This document shows positions 46,380-52,475 of a stretch of 64,000 nt of DNA, piece by piece. Source of the stretch: an uncultured Flavobacteriaceae bacterium (GTDB taxonomy: Bacteria; Bacteroidota; Bacteroidia; Flavobacteriales; Flavobacteriaceae); NCBI GenBank assembly GCA_943789365.1, contig CALSTV010000001.1, forward strand, positions 1,612,001-1,676,000, given 5' to 3'. The notes under the pieces are model-generated. The model was not told where the DNA came from and searched no databases. It was given only the letters and a program-made list of their open reading frames with translations. A program made the position numbers and the translations under genes. Numbering within the stretch: position 1 is the first letter of the stretch; the number at the start of each line of letters is the position of its first letter.

Positions 46380-46637
46380 ATGGAATTAGAATTTGTAACC
46401 TATATACTCTTTTCTGAAAATCACAATAAAATATATATTGGGTATACCTCTAATTTAATACAACGATTCTATTCACATAACTTACTCTCTACTAAAGGAT
46501 ACACGCTAAGATACAGGCCATGGGAAGTCGTATTTATTCAATTTTTCAGCACGAAAAAAGAAGCAATGAAAAGAGAAAAAGAATTGAAAAGTTCTAGAGG
46601 TAGAGACTATATCAGAAAACAAATTTTAAACCAATAG
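46380..46637 (+). CDS. GIY-YIG nuclease family protein, array copy 1
   Basis: 85 residues, a stand-alone GIY-YIG domain of the UvrC-N/UPF0213 small type. GIY equivalent is T7-Y8-I9 (TYILFSENHNK), YIG is Y19-I20-G21, catalytic-type Arg R29 in NLIQRFYSHN, and the metal-binding-type Glu is among E66/E68 in AMKREKELKSSRGR. Small GIY-YIG proteins of this kind are frequent in flavobacteria and have no proven function. It differs from copies 2-4 by Ile instead of Val in FIQFF (residue 53). Confidence 0.92.
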   Translation: MELEFVTYILFSENHNKIYIGYTSNLIQRFYSHNLLSTKGYTLRYRPWEVVFIQFFSTKKEAMKREKELKSSRGRDYIRKQILNQ

Positions 46638-46719
46638 CGCGTTGGGCTCATATCCGTCAGCCGACGGACACTGGTTCGAGTTCCGTCAGTAGACCGGACA
46701 CAGCCAACTCCCGCTACTA
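46638..46719 (+). pseudogene. Rearranged initiator-tRNA 3' half, remnant 1
   Basis: Keeps TTGGGCTCATA (anticodon stem-loop), ACTGGTTCGAGT (T arm) and CTCCCGCTACTA (acceptor end) of the tRNA at 46257. The anticodon-stem 3' side is replaced by the hairpin CCGTC-AGCC-GACGG, and the T-stem 3' side carries an extra CCGTCAGTAGACCGGACACA-type insertion. With no 5' half it cannot fold as a tRNA. Confidence 0.85.
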
Positions 46720-46766
46720 ATTACGACCCTCCATTATTGATTTAATGGAGGGTTTTTTCTTTTGCT

Positions 46767-47024
46767 ATGGAATTAGAATTTGTAACCTATATACTCTTTT
46801 CTGAAAATCACAATAAAATATATATTGGGTATACCTCTAATTTAATACAACGATTCTATTCACATAACTTACTCTCTACTAAAGGATACACGCTAAGATA
46901 CAGGCCATGGGAAGTCGTATTTGTTCAATTTTTCAGCACGAAAAAAGAAGCAATGAAAAGAGAAAAAGAATTGAAAAGTTCTAGAGGTAGAGACTATATC
47001 AGAAAACAAATTTTAAACCAATAG
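46767..47024 (+). CDS. GIY-YIG nuclease family protein, array copy 2
   Basis: 85 residues, same as copy 1 except Val at residue 53. All GIY-YIG key positions (Y8, Y19, G21, R29, E66/E68) are kept, so there is no sign of decay. Confidence 0.92.
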   Translation: MELEFVTYILFSENHNKIYIGYTSNLIQRFYSHNLLSTKGYTLRYRPWEVVFVQFFSTKKEAMKREKELKSSRGRDYIRKQILNQ

Positions 47025-47106
47025 CGCGTTGGGCTCATATCCGTCAGCCGACGGACACTGGTTCGAGTTCCGTCAGTAGACCGGACACAGCCAACTCCCG
47101 CTACTA
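47025..47106 (+). pseudogene. Rearranged initiator-tRNA 3' half, remnant 2
   Basis: Identical in reading to the remnant at 46638: CAT-containing anticodon segment, inserted CCGTC/GACGG hairpin, T-arm and acceptor end. Confidence 0.85.
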
Positions 47107-47153
47107 ATTACGACCCTCCATTATTGATTTAATGGAGGGTTTTTTCTTTTGCT

Positions 47154-47411
47154 ATGGAATTAGAATTTGTAACCTATATACTCTTTTCTGAAAATCACAA
47201 TAAAATATATATTGGGTATACCTCTAATTTAATACAACGATTCTATTCACATAACTTACTCTCTACTAAAGGATACACGCTAAGATACAGGCCATGGGAA
47301 GTCGTATTTGTTCAATTTTTCAGCACGAAAAAAGAAGCAATGAAAAGAGAAAAAGAATTGAAAAGTTCTAGAGGTAGAGACTATATCAGAAAACAAATTT
47401 TAAACCAATAG
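47154..47411 (+). CDS. GIY-YIG nuclease family protein, array copy 3
   Basis: 85 residues, identical to copy 2. Intact catalytic-type residues and an identical upstream spacing of 9 bp from the terminator T run. Confidence 0.92.
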   Translation: MELEFVTYILFSENHNKIYIGYTSNLIQRFYSHNLLSTKGYTLRYRPWEVVFVQFFSTKKEAMKREKELKSSRGRDYIRKQILNQ

Positions 47412-47493
47412 CGCGTTGGGCTCATATCCGTCAGCCGACGGACACTGGTTCGAGTTCCGTCAGTAGACCGGACACAGCCAACTCCCGCTACTA
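47412..47493 (+). pseudogene. Rearranged initiator-tRNA 3' half, remnant 3
   Basis: Identical in reading to the remnants at 46638 and 47025. Confidence 0.85.
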
Positions 47494-47540
47494 ATTACGA
47501 CCCTCCATTATTGATTTAATGGAGGGTTTTTTCTTTTGCT

Positions 47541-47798
47541 ATGGAATTAGAATTTGTAACCTATATACTCTTTTCTGAAAATCACAATAAAATATATATT
47601 GGGTATACCTCTAATTTAATACAACGATTCTATTCACATAACTTACTCTCTACTAAAGGATACACGCTAAGATACAGGCCATGGGAAGTCGTATTTGTTC
47701 AATTTTTCAGCACGAAAAAAGAAGCAATGAAAAGAGAAAAAGAATTGAAAAGTTCTAGAGGTAGAGACTATATCAGAAAACAAATTTTAAACCAATAG
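47541..47798 (+). CDS. GIY-YIG nuclease family protein, array copy 4
   Basis: 85 residues, identical to copies 2 and 3. This is the last unit; the tRNA remnant after it is cut short, marking the array's downstream edge. Confidence 0.92.
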   Translation: MELEFVTYILFSENHNKIYIGYTSNLIQRFYSHNLLSTKGYTLRYRPWEVVFVQFFSTKKEAMKREKELKSSRGRDYIRKQILNQ

Positions 47799-47831
47799 CG
47801 CGTTGGGCTCATATCCGTCAGCCGACGGACG
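47799..47831 (+). pseudogene. Truncated tRNA remnant at the array end
   Basis: Follows the other remnants through GTTGGGCTCATA and the CCGTC-AGCC-GACGG hairpin, then diverges into GTAAACTGTTCC. The breakpoint at the hairpin end suggests the palindrome is a unit boundary. Confidence 0.8.
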
Positions 47832-47856
47832 TAAACTGTTCCACTACTAAAACAAT

Positions 47857-47892
47857 AAAACGGTTATACAATTTAGTATAACCGTTTTTTAG
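47857..47892 (+). terminator. Strong terminator, probably bidirectional
   Basis: Perfect 13-bp stem AAAACGGTTATAC (47857-47869) / GTATAACCGTTTT (47876-47888), flanked by A and T runs. It ends the array on one side and the XRE-DUF6249 operon (minus strand) on the other. Confidence 0.85.
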
Positions 47893-47915
47893 ATTTTCAG
47901 AGCAAACTTATGAAA

Positions 47916-48128
47916 TTAAGGCAATTTGAATAAATCTTCTACCTGACAATTCAGCGTTTTTGCAATTTTTAGTGCCAATACCGTTGACGGAACATAGACG
48001 CCGTTCTCAATAGCATTGATACTCTTTCTTGAAACCTCCGCTTTAATTGATAATTCTTGCTGCGTGAATCCAGTTCCTTTTCTAAGTTGTTCTAAATTAT
48101 TTAAGAGCTTTTCATGGTTTTTACCCAT
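47916..48128 (-). CDS. XRE family HTH regulator
   Basis: 70 residues, a single Cro/CI-type domain: LEQLRKGTGFTQQELSIKAE and VSRKSINAIENGVYVPST (helices 2-3), then ALKIAKTLNCQVEDLF. The length and ending EDLFKL match the small YgzD-like regulators often paired with a membrane protein gene, which here lies 2 bp upstream in the same operon. It is likely autoregulatory at the direct-repeat promoter. Confidence 0.92.
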   Translation of the reverse strand: MGKNHEKLLNNLEQLRKGTGFTQQELSIKAEVSRKSINAIENGVYVPSTVLALKIAKTLNCQVEDLFKLP

Positions 48129-48130
48129 TC

Positions 48131-48532
48131 TTATTTCTTTTCAAATTCTTCAACTGCACTCGTTAGCTCTTTTCCGGTATTAGGGTAGAGGTATCCCGCA
48201 ATCAGGGTTCCAATTCCAATAAGACCAACCAAAGCACCAACGCCTTTCAAGACAACTCCTAGCGCCATATATCCTAGTAAAAAAAGCCCAATTCCAACAA
48301 AAATTGTAATCACCCCATTTCGTCTATAATCTATTGGCTCTTTTTTTCTTTCCTCAAATATTTTTAACAATTCCTCTACTTTAGATGCATCATCTAAATT
48401 TTTAGAGATCTCTAAAACAGTTTCTCTCTTTCCTTTTGCATCTTTATATAGCCAGATAAATACAGCAATCGGAATTATAATTCCAGTAAGCATCCCAAAA
48501 ATGGGTATTAAAATTTCAGTTTGATTGTGCAT
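48131..48532 (-). CDS. DUF6249-like small membrane protein
   Basis: 133 residues. TM1 about 9-28 (IFGMLTGIIIPIAVFIWLY), a charged cytoplasmic helix about 32-68 (KGKRETVLEISKNLDDAS), TM2 about 73-92 and TM3 about 96-117 (glycine-rich), and a polar tail. It resembles the DUF6249 family seen next to small XRE regulators. First gene of a two-gene operon; role unknown, possibly a membrane stress sensor. Confidence 0.75.
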   Translation of the reverse strand: MHNQTEILIPIFGMLTGIIIPIAVFIWLYKDAKGKRETVLEISKNLDDASKVEELLKIFEERKKEPIDYRRNGVITIFVGIGLFLLGYMALGVVLKGVGALVGLIGIGTLIAGYLYPNTGKELTSAVEEFEKK

Positions 48533-48554
48533 AAAATGATTTTAAAAGTTAATG

Positions 48555-48598
48555 TAACGCAAACGTAACATTTTATTTTATGATACGCAAACGTTACA
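48555..48598 (-). promoter_or_regulatory. Promoter built from two ACGCAAACGT direct repeats (XRE-DUF6249 operon)
   Basis: On the minus strand the near-identical repeats supply both promoter elements: TTTG (48588-48591) as -33 and TACGTTTG (48560-48567) as -7, spacing 20 bp. The repeats (plus-strand TAACGCAAACGTAACA at 48555-48570 and ATACGCAAACGTTACA at 48583-48598) extend beyond the consensus, so they also look like operators. Confidence 0.65.
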
Positions 48599-48680
48599 CT
48601 CATAAAAATTCGGAAATTTTATAAAGCATCAATTCTAATTGAACCATCTTAGTGTTAAAAACCGCTTGAAGTAAAATAGG

Positions 48681-49061
48681 CTATCGGTGACAGGTCTCAC
48701 ATTTTCCCTGAATCAAGAGCTGTGAGGAGGTTATTTCCCGATTTGGAATTTCAGGCAACTGAATGTCTACAGAAATACAGTCAATTTTACCGCAAACCAC
48801 ACATTCGAAATGAGGATGAAGATCCGTATGTTTGGATTTAGAGCAGCCCGCACATTTGGCATACCACTTATTACCGTCCTTCCCCAAAAACGAATGCAAA
48901 ACACCATCGTCTTCGAGCTTATCTAAAACACGGTAAATCGTTGTTTTATTTATTTTGGCACGGAATCGCTTTACGAGTTCAATAACAGAAACCGCTGTTG
49001 TTTGGTCATGAAACTCGTTTAGCAACAAAGCTACCGATTGTGTTTTTCTTATGATCCCCAT
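48681..49061 (-). CDS. Fur family regulator, probably zinc-responsive (Zur-like)
   Basis: 126 residues. N-terminal winged helix (RKTQSVALLLNEFHDQTTAV, KINKTTIYRVLDKLEDDGV), then a dimerisation domain rich in metal ligands: C70/C73, H82/H84, C87/C90, C95 and C121/C124. CVVCGK and the C-terminal CETC form the typical structural zinc site. Context argues for zinc over iron: it adjoins a CobW-type GTPase and MerC, and 7-1-7 palindromes lie in the shared promoter. Its start directly abuts the upstream lipoprotein stop, so they form one operon. Confidence 0.9.
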   Translation of the reverse strand: MGIIRKTQSVALLLNEFHDQTTAVSVIELVKRFRAKINKTTIYRVLDKLEDDGVLHSFLGKDGNKWYAKCAGCSKSKHTDLHPHFECVVCGKIDCISVDIQLPEIPNREITSSQLLIQGKCETCHR

Positions 49062-49502
49062 CTAAAGTGTAAGTTCTAAATTACCGGAAGTTATATCTAT
49101 ATGACAGCAGTCAGTTTGCACCACGTTGTCCGCTTGAATTACTTGCCGGCTGTTGATAAATCCTCTAAAACGGATTCGGCGCTCCTTATTAAATCCAATG
49201 GTCTGCAACTGTAAATCTTCTACCAAAGGATAGATTCCGGATTGTTGTGCCGCTTCAAAAGCCGCGTTGGACAGTGTAATCGTATAATCCGCATCGTTGT
49301 CAAGATCCATTACCTCAAAAGCATCCAAGGCAACCGACATTTGATTTTGATCCTTTATCACCACCTGAAACGAAACATACTGCTCCGTACAAAACGTGTT
49401 TTCACATGCTGGATCCGAAGTATCATCCTTCTTACATGAATAGAGCCCCATTGCCAAAAACGCAACTAAGAGCGGTACAAATAATGTATTCATTGGTTTC
49501 AT
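49062..49502 (-). CDS. Small lipoprotein of a zinc-homeostasis operon
   Basis: 146 residues from the ATG at 49502 (MKPMNTLFVPLLVAF); ATG at 49493 is an alternative. Lipobox LYSC with the mature N-terminus CKKDDTSDPAC. A beta-rich body of about 110 residues (YVSFQVVIKDQ, RRIRFRGFINSRQ) contains the cysteines CENTFC and DCCHIDI, possible metal ligands. No family recognised. Co-transcribed with the Fur-family gene and probably repressed through the palindrome at 49530. Confidence 0.75.
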   Translation of the reverse strand: MKPMNTLFVPLLVAFLAMGLYSCKKDDTSDPACENTFCTEQYVSFQVVIKDQNQMSVALDAFEVMDLDNDADYTITLSNAAFEAAQQSGIYPLVEDLQLQTIGFNKERRIRFRGFINSRQVIQADNVVQTDCCHIDITSGNLELTL

Positions 49503-49520
49503 TTTCAAAAAAATAGTACA

Positions 49521-49552
49521 CAAATTTAATGCAACTTAGTTATAATAACAAA
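49521..49552 (-). promoter_or_regulatory. Promoter of lipoprotein-fur operon
   Basis: Minus strand TTTG (49549-49552), 20-bp spacer, TAAATTTG (49521-49528), 19 bp before the ATG at 49502. A full match to the Bacteroidota promoter layout. Confidence 0.65.
49530..49544. promoter_or_regulatory. Fur/Zur-type 7-1-7 operator, imperfect
   Basis: TGCAACT-T-AGTTATA; the left half matches the perfect site at 49567 exactly and the right half starts AGTT. It lies in the spacer between the -33 and -7 boxes of the minus-strand promoter. Confidence 0.5.
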
Positions 49553-49560
49553 TAAAAATT

Positions 49561-49568
49561 TATATTTG
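49561..49568 (+). promoter_or_regulatory. -7 box (TATATTTG) for merC-cobW operon
   Basis: Exact TAnnTTTG; its final bases overlap the palindrome at 49567-49581. The MerC start follows 28 bp later. Confidence 0.55.
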
Positions 49569-49581
49569 CAACTCAGTTGCA
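49567..49581. promoter_or_regulatory. Fur/Zur-type 7-1-7 operator, perfect palindrome
   Basis: TGCAACT-C-AGTTGCA, symmetric 7-1-7, the geometry used by Fur-family repressors. It overlaps the end of the plus-strand -7 box and the expected transcription start. Confidence 0.6.
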
Positions 49582-49596
49582 TTAACATCTATCGTT

Positions 49597-49986
49597 GTGA
49601 ATTTATTTATACTAAAACCTGATACCTATGGCGCACTGGCAAGCTCTCTTTGCCTTGTCCATTGCATTGCTACCCCATTCCTTCTTGTATCCGCAAGTTA
49701 TGCTACCGCTCCTGTTTGGTGGACGCATTTGGACGCTATTTTCTTAACCGTTTCATTTTTTGCACTATACCGCTCCGTACAAACCACTACCCGGTACTTT
49801 ATGAAATATACCTTATGGTCTAGTTATGGAATACTTTGTATGCTGATAGTTAACGAAAAAATGCAATGGGCTGAAATCCCAGAATTTGCAAATTATTTGG
49901 CGGCTATTGCTTTAGTAGGACTACATCTTTACAACTTAAAATATTGCCAATGCAAATCGGAAAATTGTTGTGTTAAAACGAAATAA
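49597..49986 (+). CDS. MerC domain-containing membrane protein
   Basis: 129 residues from a GTG at 49597; no better start is present. Four predicted TM helices. The MerC signature SSLCLVHCIATPFLL carries the metal-type Cys and His-Cys in TM1, and a Cys-rich C-terminus (CQCKSENCC) looks like a metal-binding tail. MerC was named for mercury uptake, but this short form with a CobW gene 15 bp downstream and a Fur-family operator fits zinc handling (inference). Confidence 0.88.
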   Translation: MNLFILKPDTYGALASSLCLVHCIATPFLLVSASYATAPVWWTHLDAIFLTVSFFALYRSVQTTTRYFMKYTLWSSYGILCMLIVNEKMQWAEIPEFANYLAAIALVGLHLYNLKYCQCKSENCCVKTK

Positions 49987-50001
49987 AATCAATTAATAAA
50001 T

Positions 50002-51216
50002 ATGAACAAAAAACTTCCGGTTACCGTGTTGAGCGGCTTTTTAGGCGCAGGAAAAACTACCTTACTCAACCATATTCTTCACAATAAAGAAGGATTAAAG
50101 GTGGCTGTCATTGTCAATGACATGAGTGAAGTCAATGTAGATGCCGATTTGGTAAAAAGCGAAAATACGCTTTCACGTACCGAAGAAAAGTTGGTAGAAA
50201 TGACCAATGGTTGTATTTGCTGTACACTTCGGGAAGATTTAATGGTCGAAGTAGAACGTTTGGCAACGGAGAACCGTTTTGACTACCTGCTTATTGAAAG
50301 TACCGGTATAAGCGAACCCATTCCGGTAGCGCAAACCTTTTCTTTTACCGATGAAGAAAAAGGTATTGATTTATCGCGTTTTAGCTTTGTAGACACCATG
50401 GTTACTGTAGTGGACGCTTTTAACTTCTTTAAGGATTTTGGAAGTCCCGAAACTTTAATGGACCGAAGTCTGACAGATATAGAAGGTGATTTTCGTACCA
50501 TCGTAAATTTGTTGACGGATCAGGTAGAGTTCGCGAATGTCATAGTTTTAAACAAAACAGATTTGGTGTCAGAAGACGCCCTAGCGGTTTTGCACGCCAC
50601 ACTTCAAAAATTAAATCCAAATGCCAAAATCATCAACGCTGCATTTAGCAAGATTGCCCCAAAAGAAATCTTACATACCGGTTTATTCAATTTTGAAGAA
50701 GCGGAACAAAGTGCTGGCTGGATAGAAGAACTAAACAAGGAAGAACATCTTCCTGAAACAGAAGAATACGGAATCAGTTCCTTCGTATACCGAACAAAAA
50801 AGCCTTTTGATCCGACACGTTTTTGGAATTTTATCCATGAAAAGTTTCCGCACAATGTAATTAGAAGCAAGGGGTTGTTCTGGATAGCTTCACGACCCGA
50901 TCAAGCCATGGTCTGGGGACAAGCAGGAGGCTCACTTCGAACAGATAGTGCTGGGGTATGGTGGTCGAGCATGTCCTTTGACGAACGCTTTCAGAATCCG
51001 ACATTTCTCCAAAATCAGGATGAAATAGAAAGTAATTGGGACAGTACCTATGGCGATCGCAAAAATGAAATTGTCTTTATTGGCCAACATATGAATGAAA
51101 CAATCATCCGAAAAGAACTGGACACGTGTTTGTCAACTTCACAAGAACTCGCCACCCATAAATGGGAAAAAGGGTATGAAGATAATTGGCCTGTTCACAG
51201 AACACATGCTATATAA
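50002..51216 (+). CDS. CobW/COG0523 GTPase, probable zinc metallochaperone
   Basis: 404 residues. P-loop GFLGAGKTT (12-20); metal-binding CxCC motif C71-C74 in [11 protein letters not shown], diagnostic of COG0523; ESTGISEP switch region; NKTD for guanine specificity; CobW C-terminal domain about 255-370 ([29 protein letters not shown]). The long form with the C-terminal extension matches the zinc-regulated YciC/ZigA-like subgroup. It is thought to deliver zinc to key enzymes when the metal is scarce. Second gene of the operon with MerC. Confidence 0.94.
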   Translation: MNKKLPVTVLSGFLGAGKTTLLNHILHNKEGLKVAVIVNDMSEVNVDADLVKSENTLSRTEEKLVEMTNGCICCTLREDLMVEVERLATENRFDYLLIESTGISEPIPVAQTFSFTDEEKGIDLSRFSFVDTMVTVVDAFNFFKDFGSPETLMDRSLTDIEGDFRTIVNLLTDQVEFANVIVLNKTDLVSEDALAVLHATLQKLNPNAKIINAAFSKIAPKEILHTGLFNFEEAEQSAGWIEELNKEEHLPETEEYGISSFVYRTKKPFDPTRFWNFIHEKFPHNVIRSKGLFWIASRPDQAMVWGQAGGSLRTDSAGVWWSSMSFDERFQNPTFLQNQDEIESNWDSTYGDRKNEIVFIGQHMNETIIRKELDTCLSTSQELATHKWEKGYEDNWPVHRTHAI

Positions 51217-51247
51217 ACTGATATATTAACTTTAAATTTCAAAACCC

Positions 51248-51712
51248 ATGATTACAAAAGAACAAGTAGTAGATGCCCAGCAAAAATGGGGCAACGGTGT
51301 CGTAAAAATTGGAGCACTCAAAGACAGCAGATCTGAATGTGAGGCTTTTGCAAGCGAATTTCTAGACCATCGCTACGCTTTTGAAGCGGGTACCGTTTTG
51401 TTTAAACCGACCAAATGTGAATTTGAACAATTCAGACCAACAAAAGCAGCAGCACTATCTTATTTTATTGCCGGAGATGATCGTGCTTGTAATGAGGACA
51501 AAGGTTTTGCTATCAACCCCTGGACAAAAGTACGTTTTGAAAACACAGGACTTATTTTAGAAGCAGAGCGAGCTATTGCCATGGGGAATTATTTTTTTAC
51601 CGATGAAGACGGAAATGAAGCCAAAGTAGAATATACCTTTGGTTACAAATTAAGCAACGGTGTGTTAAAAATTGACCTACACCATTCTTCATTTCCATAT
51701 ACAAACTCATAA
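51248..51712 (+). CDS. NTF2-like protein often labelled phosphoribosyl-AMP cyclohydrolase
   Basis: 154 residues: MITKEQVVDAQQKWGNGVVK, TVLFKPTKCEFEQFRPT, ALSYFIAGDD, AINPWTKVRFEN, AMGNYFFTDEDGNEAKVEYT and DLHHSSFPY. This conserved family is commonly found with zinc-responsive COG0523 GTPases. The databases' cyclohydrolase name is not supported by any HisI motif that I can see. The fold looks like SnoaL/NTF2. Terminal gene of the zinc-island operon; biochemical role unknown. Confidence 0.8.
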   Translation: MITKEQVVDAQQKWGNGVVKIGALKDSRSECEAFASEFLDHRYAFEAGTVLFKPTKCEFEQFRPTKAAALSYFIAGDDRACNEDKGFAINPWTKVRFENTGLILEAERAIAMGNYFFTDEDGNEAKVEYTFGYKLSNGVLKIDLHHSSFPYTNS

Positions 51713-51722
51713 CTGCAATCGT

Positions 51723-52213
51723 ATGGGTAAGTCCCTTTTCCTTTTATGCCCAACCGATTACCTGGAACCTGTTATTAATAACATTTTTAAGGGTAAAAAC
51801 TACTTCTATGAATCGCTTGGCAATTCCTTTGTTACCGATTAGCGAAACCATGGAAAGTCTAAAAGAATTGATTTACAAGCATCATATTGAAAACATATAC
51901 TTTGTCCTTTCCAGTGATAACCAAATTATTTCGGACGCACTGGAAGGACAAGTTTATTCAGACATTAAAGGCTTAAAAAGTTCCTATCAGGTAATTGATA
52001 AAGAACATTCAAATGCAGCGTTGCAAACAAAAAACCAACGGTTCACCAGTCTTTCCTATTATCTGAATAAAAAAATAAATAAATTTCAGGAAGCTTTATC
52101 AGATATTACCTCATCATTCTGTGCGTGTTGATGGAAAAATCTTCAATAGAAAAAGTAATTCTTTTGAAAGTATCTATTCTGATTTGATTTGTATTCAGAA
52201 AGTCACTGTTTGA
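51723..52213 (+). pseudogene. Hypothetical gene broken by two frameshifts
   Basis: Three overlapping frames join into one protein of about 163 residues: 51723 onward (MGKSLFLLCPTDYLEPVIN, KGKNYFYESLGNSFVTD, stop at 51840); a second frame from about 51841 (SETMESLKELIYKHHIENIY to about 52114); and a third from 52115 (HSVRVDGKIFNRKS to SIYSDLICIQKVTV, stop 52211). One extra T near 51839 and one indel near 52114 explain it. Family not named with confidence. It begins 11 bp after the zinc operon, so it may once have been its last gene. Confidence 0.65.
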
Positions 52214-52475
52214 ATTAAACACGCTTTTTTATCAGGAAGTTGGCATACTAAGCGCAAGTCTAAACCACCTTATGTTAAGTTAACGCAAACCTTGGAGCAA
52301 CTTCAAAATCGCAAGAATATTATCCTTATATTTACTCATGAGCGTTTTGTACAAAAACTTCGCTCGTAGGGTCTTGATGCTTATGTACACTTACCCCCAT
52401 TGCCTAGCTATAAATAAATTTTTGAAAACAGATACGGCGCCTTAATAGGCGTAAGTTCAATTTAAATAATCAAAC

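Larger units (their letters stand above)
46333..47831. repeat. Tandem array of 387-bp units (about 3.9 copies) with GIY-YIG ORFs and tRNA remnants
   Basis: Units start at 46333, 46720, 47107 and 47494; the fourth is cut after GCCGACGGAC at 47830. Each holds a terminator hairpin, a GIY-YIG ORF of 85 codons and a rearranged 3' half of the initiator tRNA. Units 2-4 read identically. Unit 1 differs by an A to G near 46338 and by one codon change (Ile to Val in FIQFF). Such identity means recent expansion or active homogenisation. Confidence 0.95.

Noticed and set aside
46333-47831. CRISPR array or several functional tRNA genes
   Set aside because: Repeats are 387 bp with no unique spacers, so it is not CRISPR. 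The tRNA-like pieces lack the 5' acceptor and D arms and carry insertions in two stems, so they cannot be functional tRNAs.
52214-52475. Possible small gene or RNA before the BNR gene
   Set aside because: No ORF of useful size, no hairpin with a T run and no promoter consensus could be supported; only AT-rich spacer is seen.
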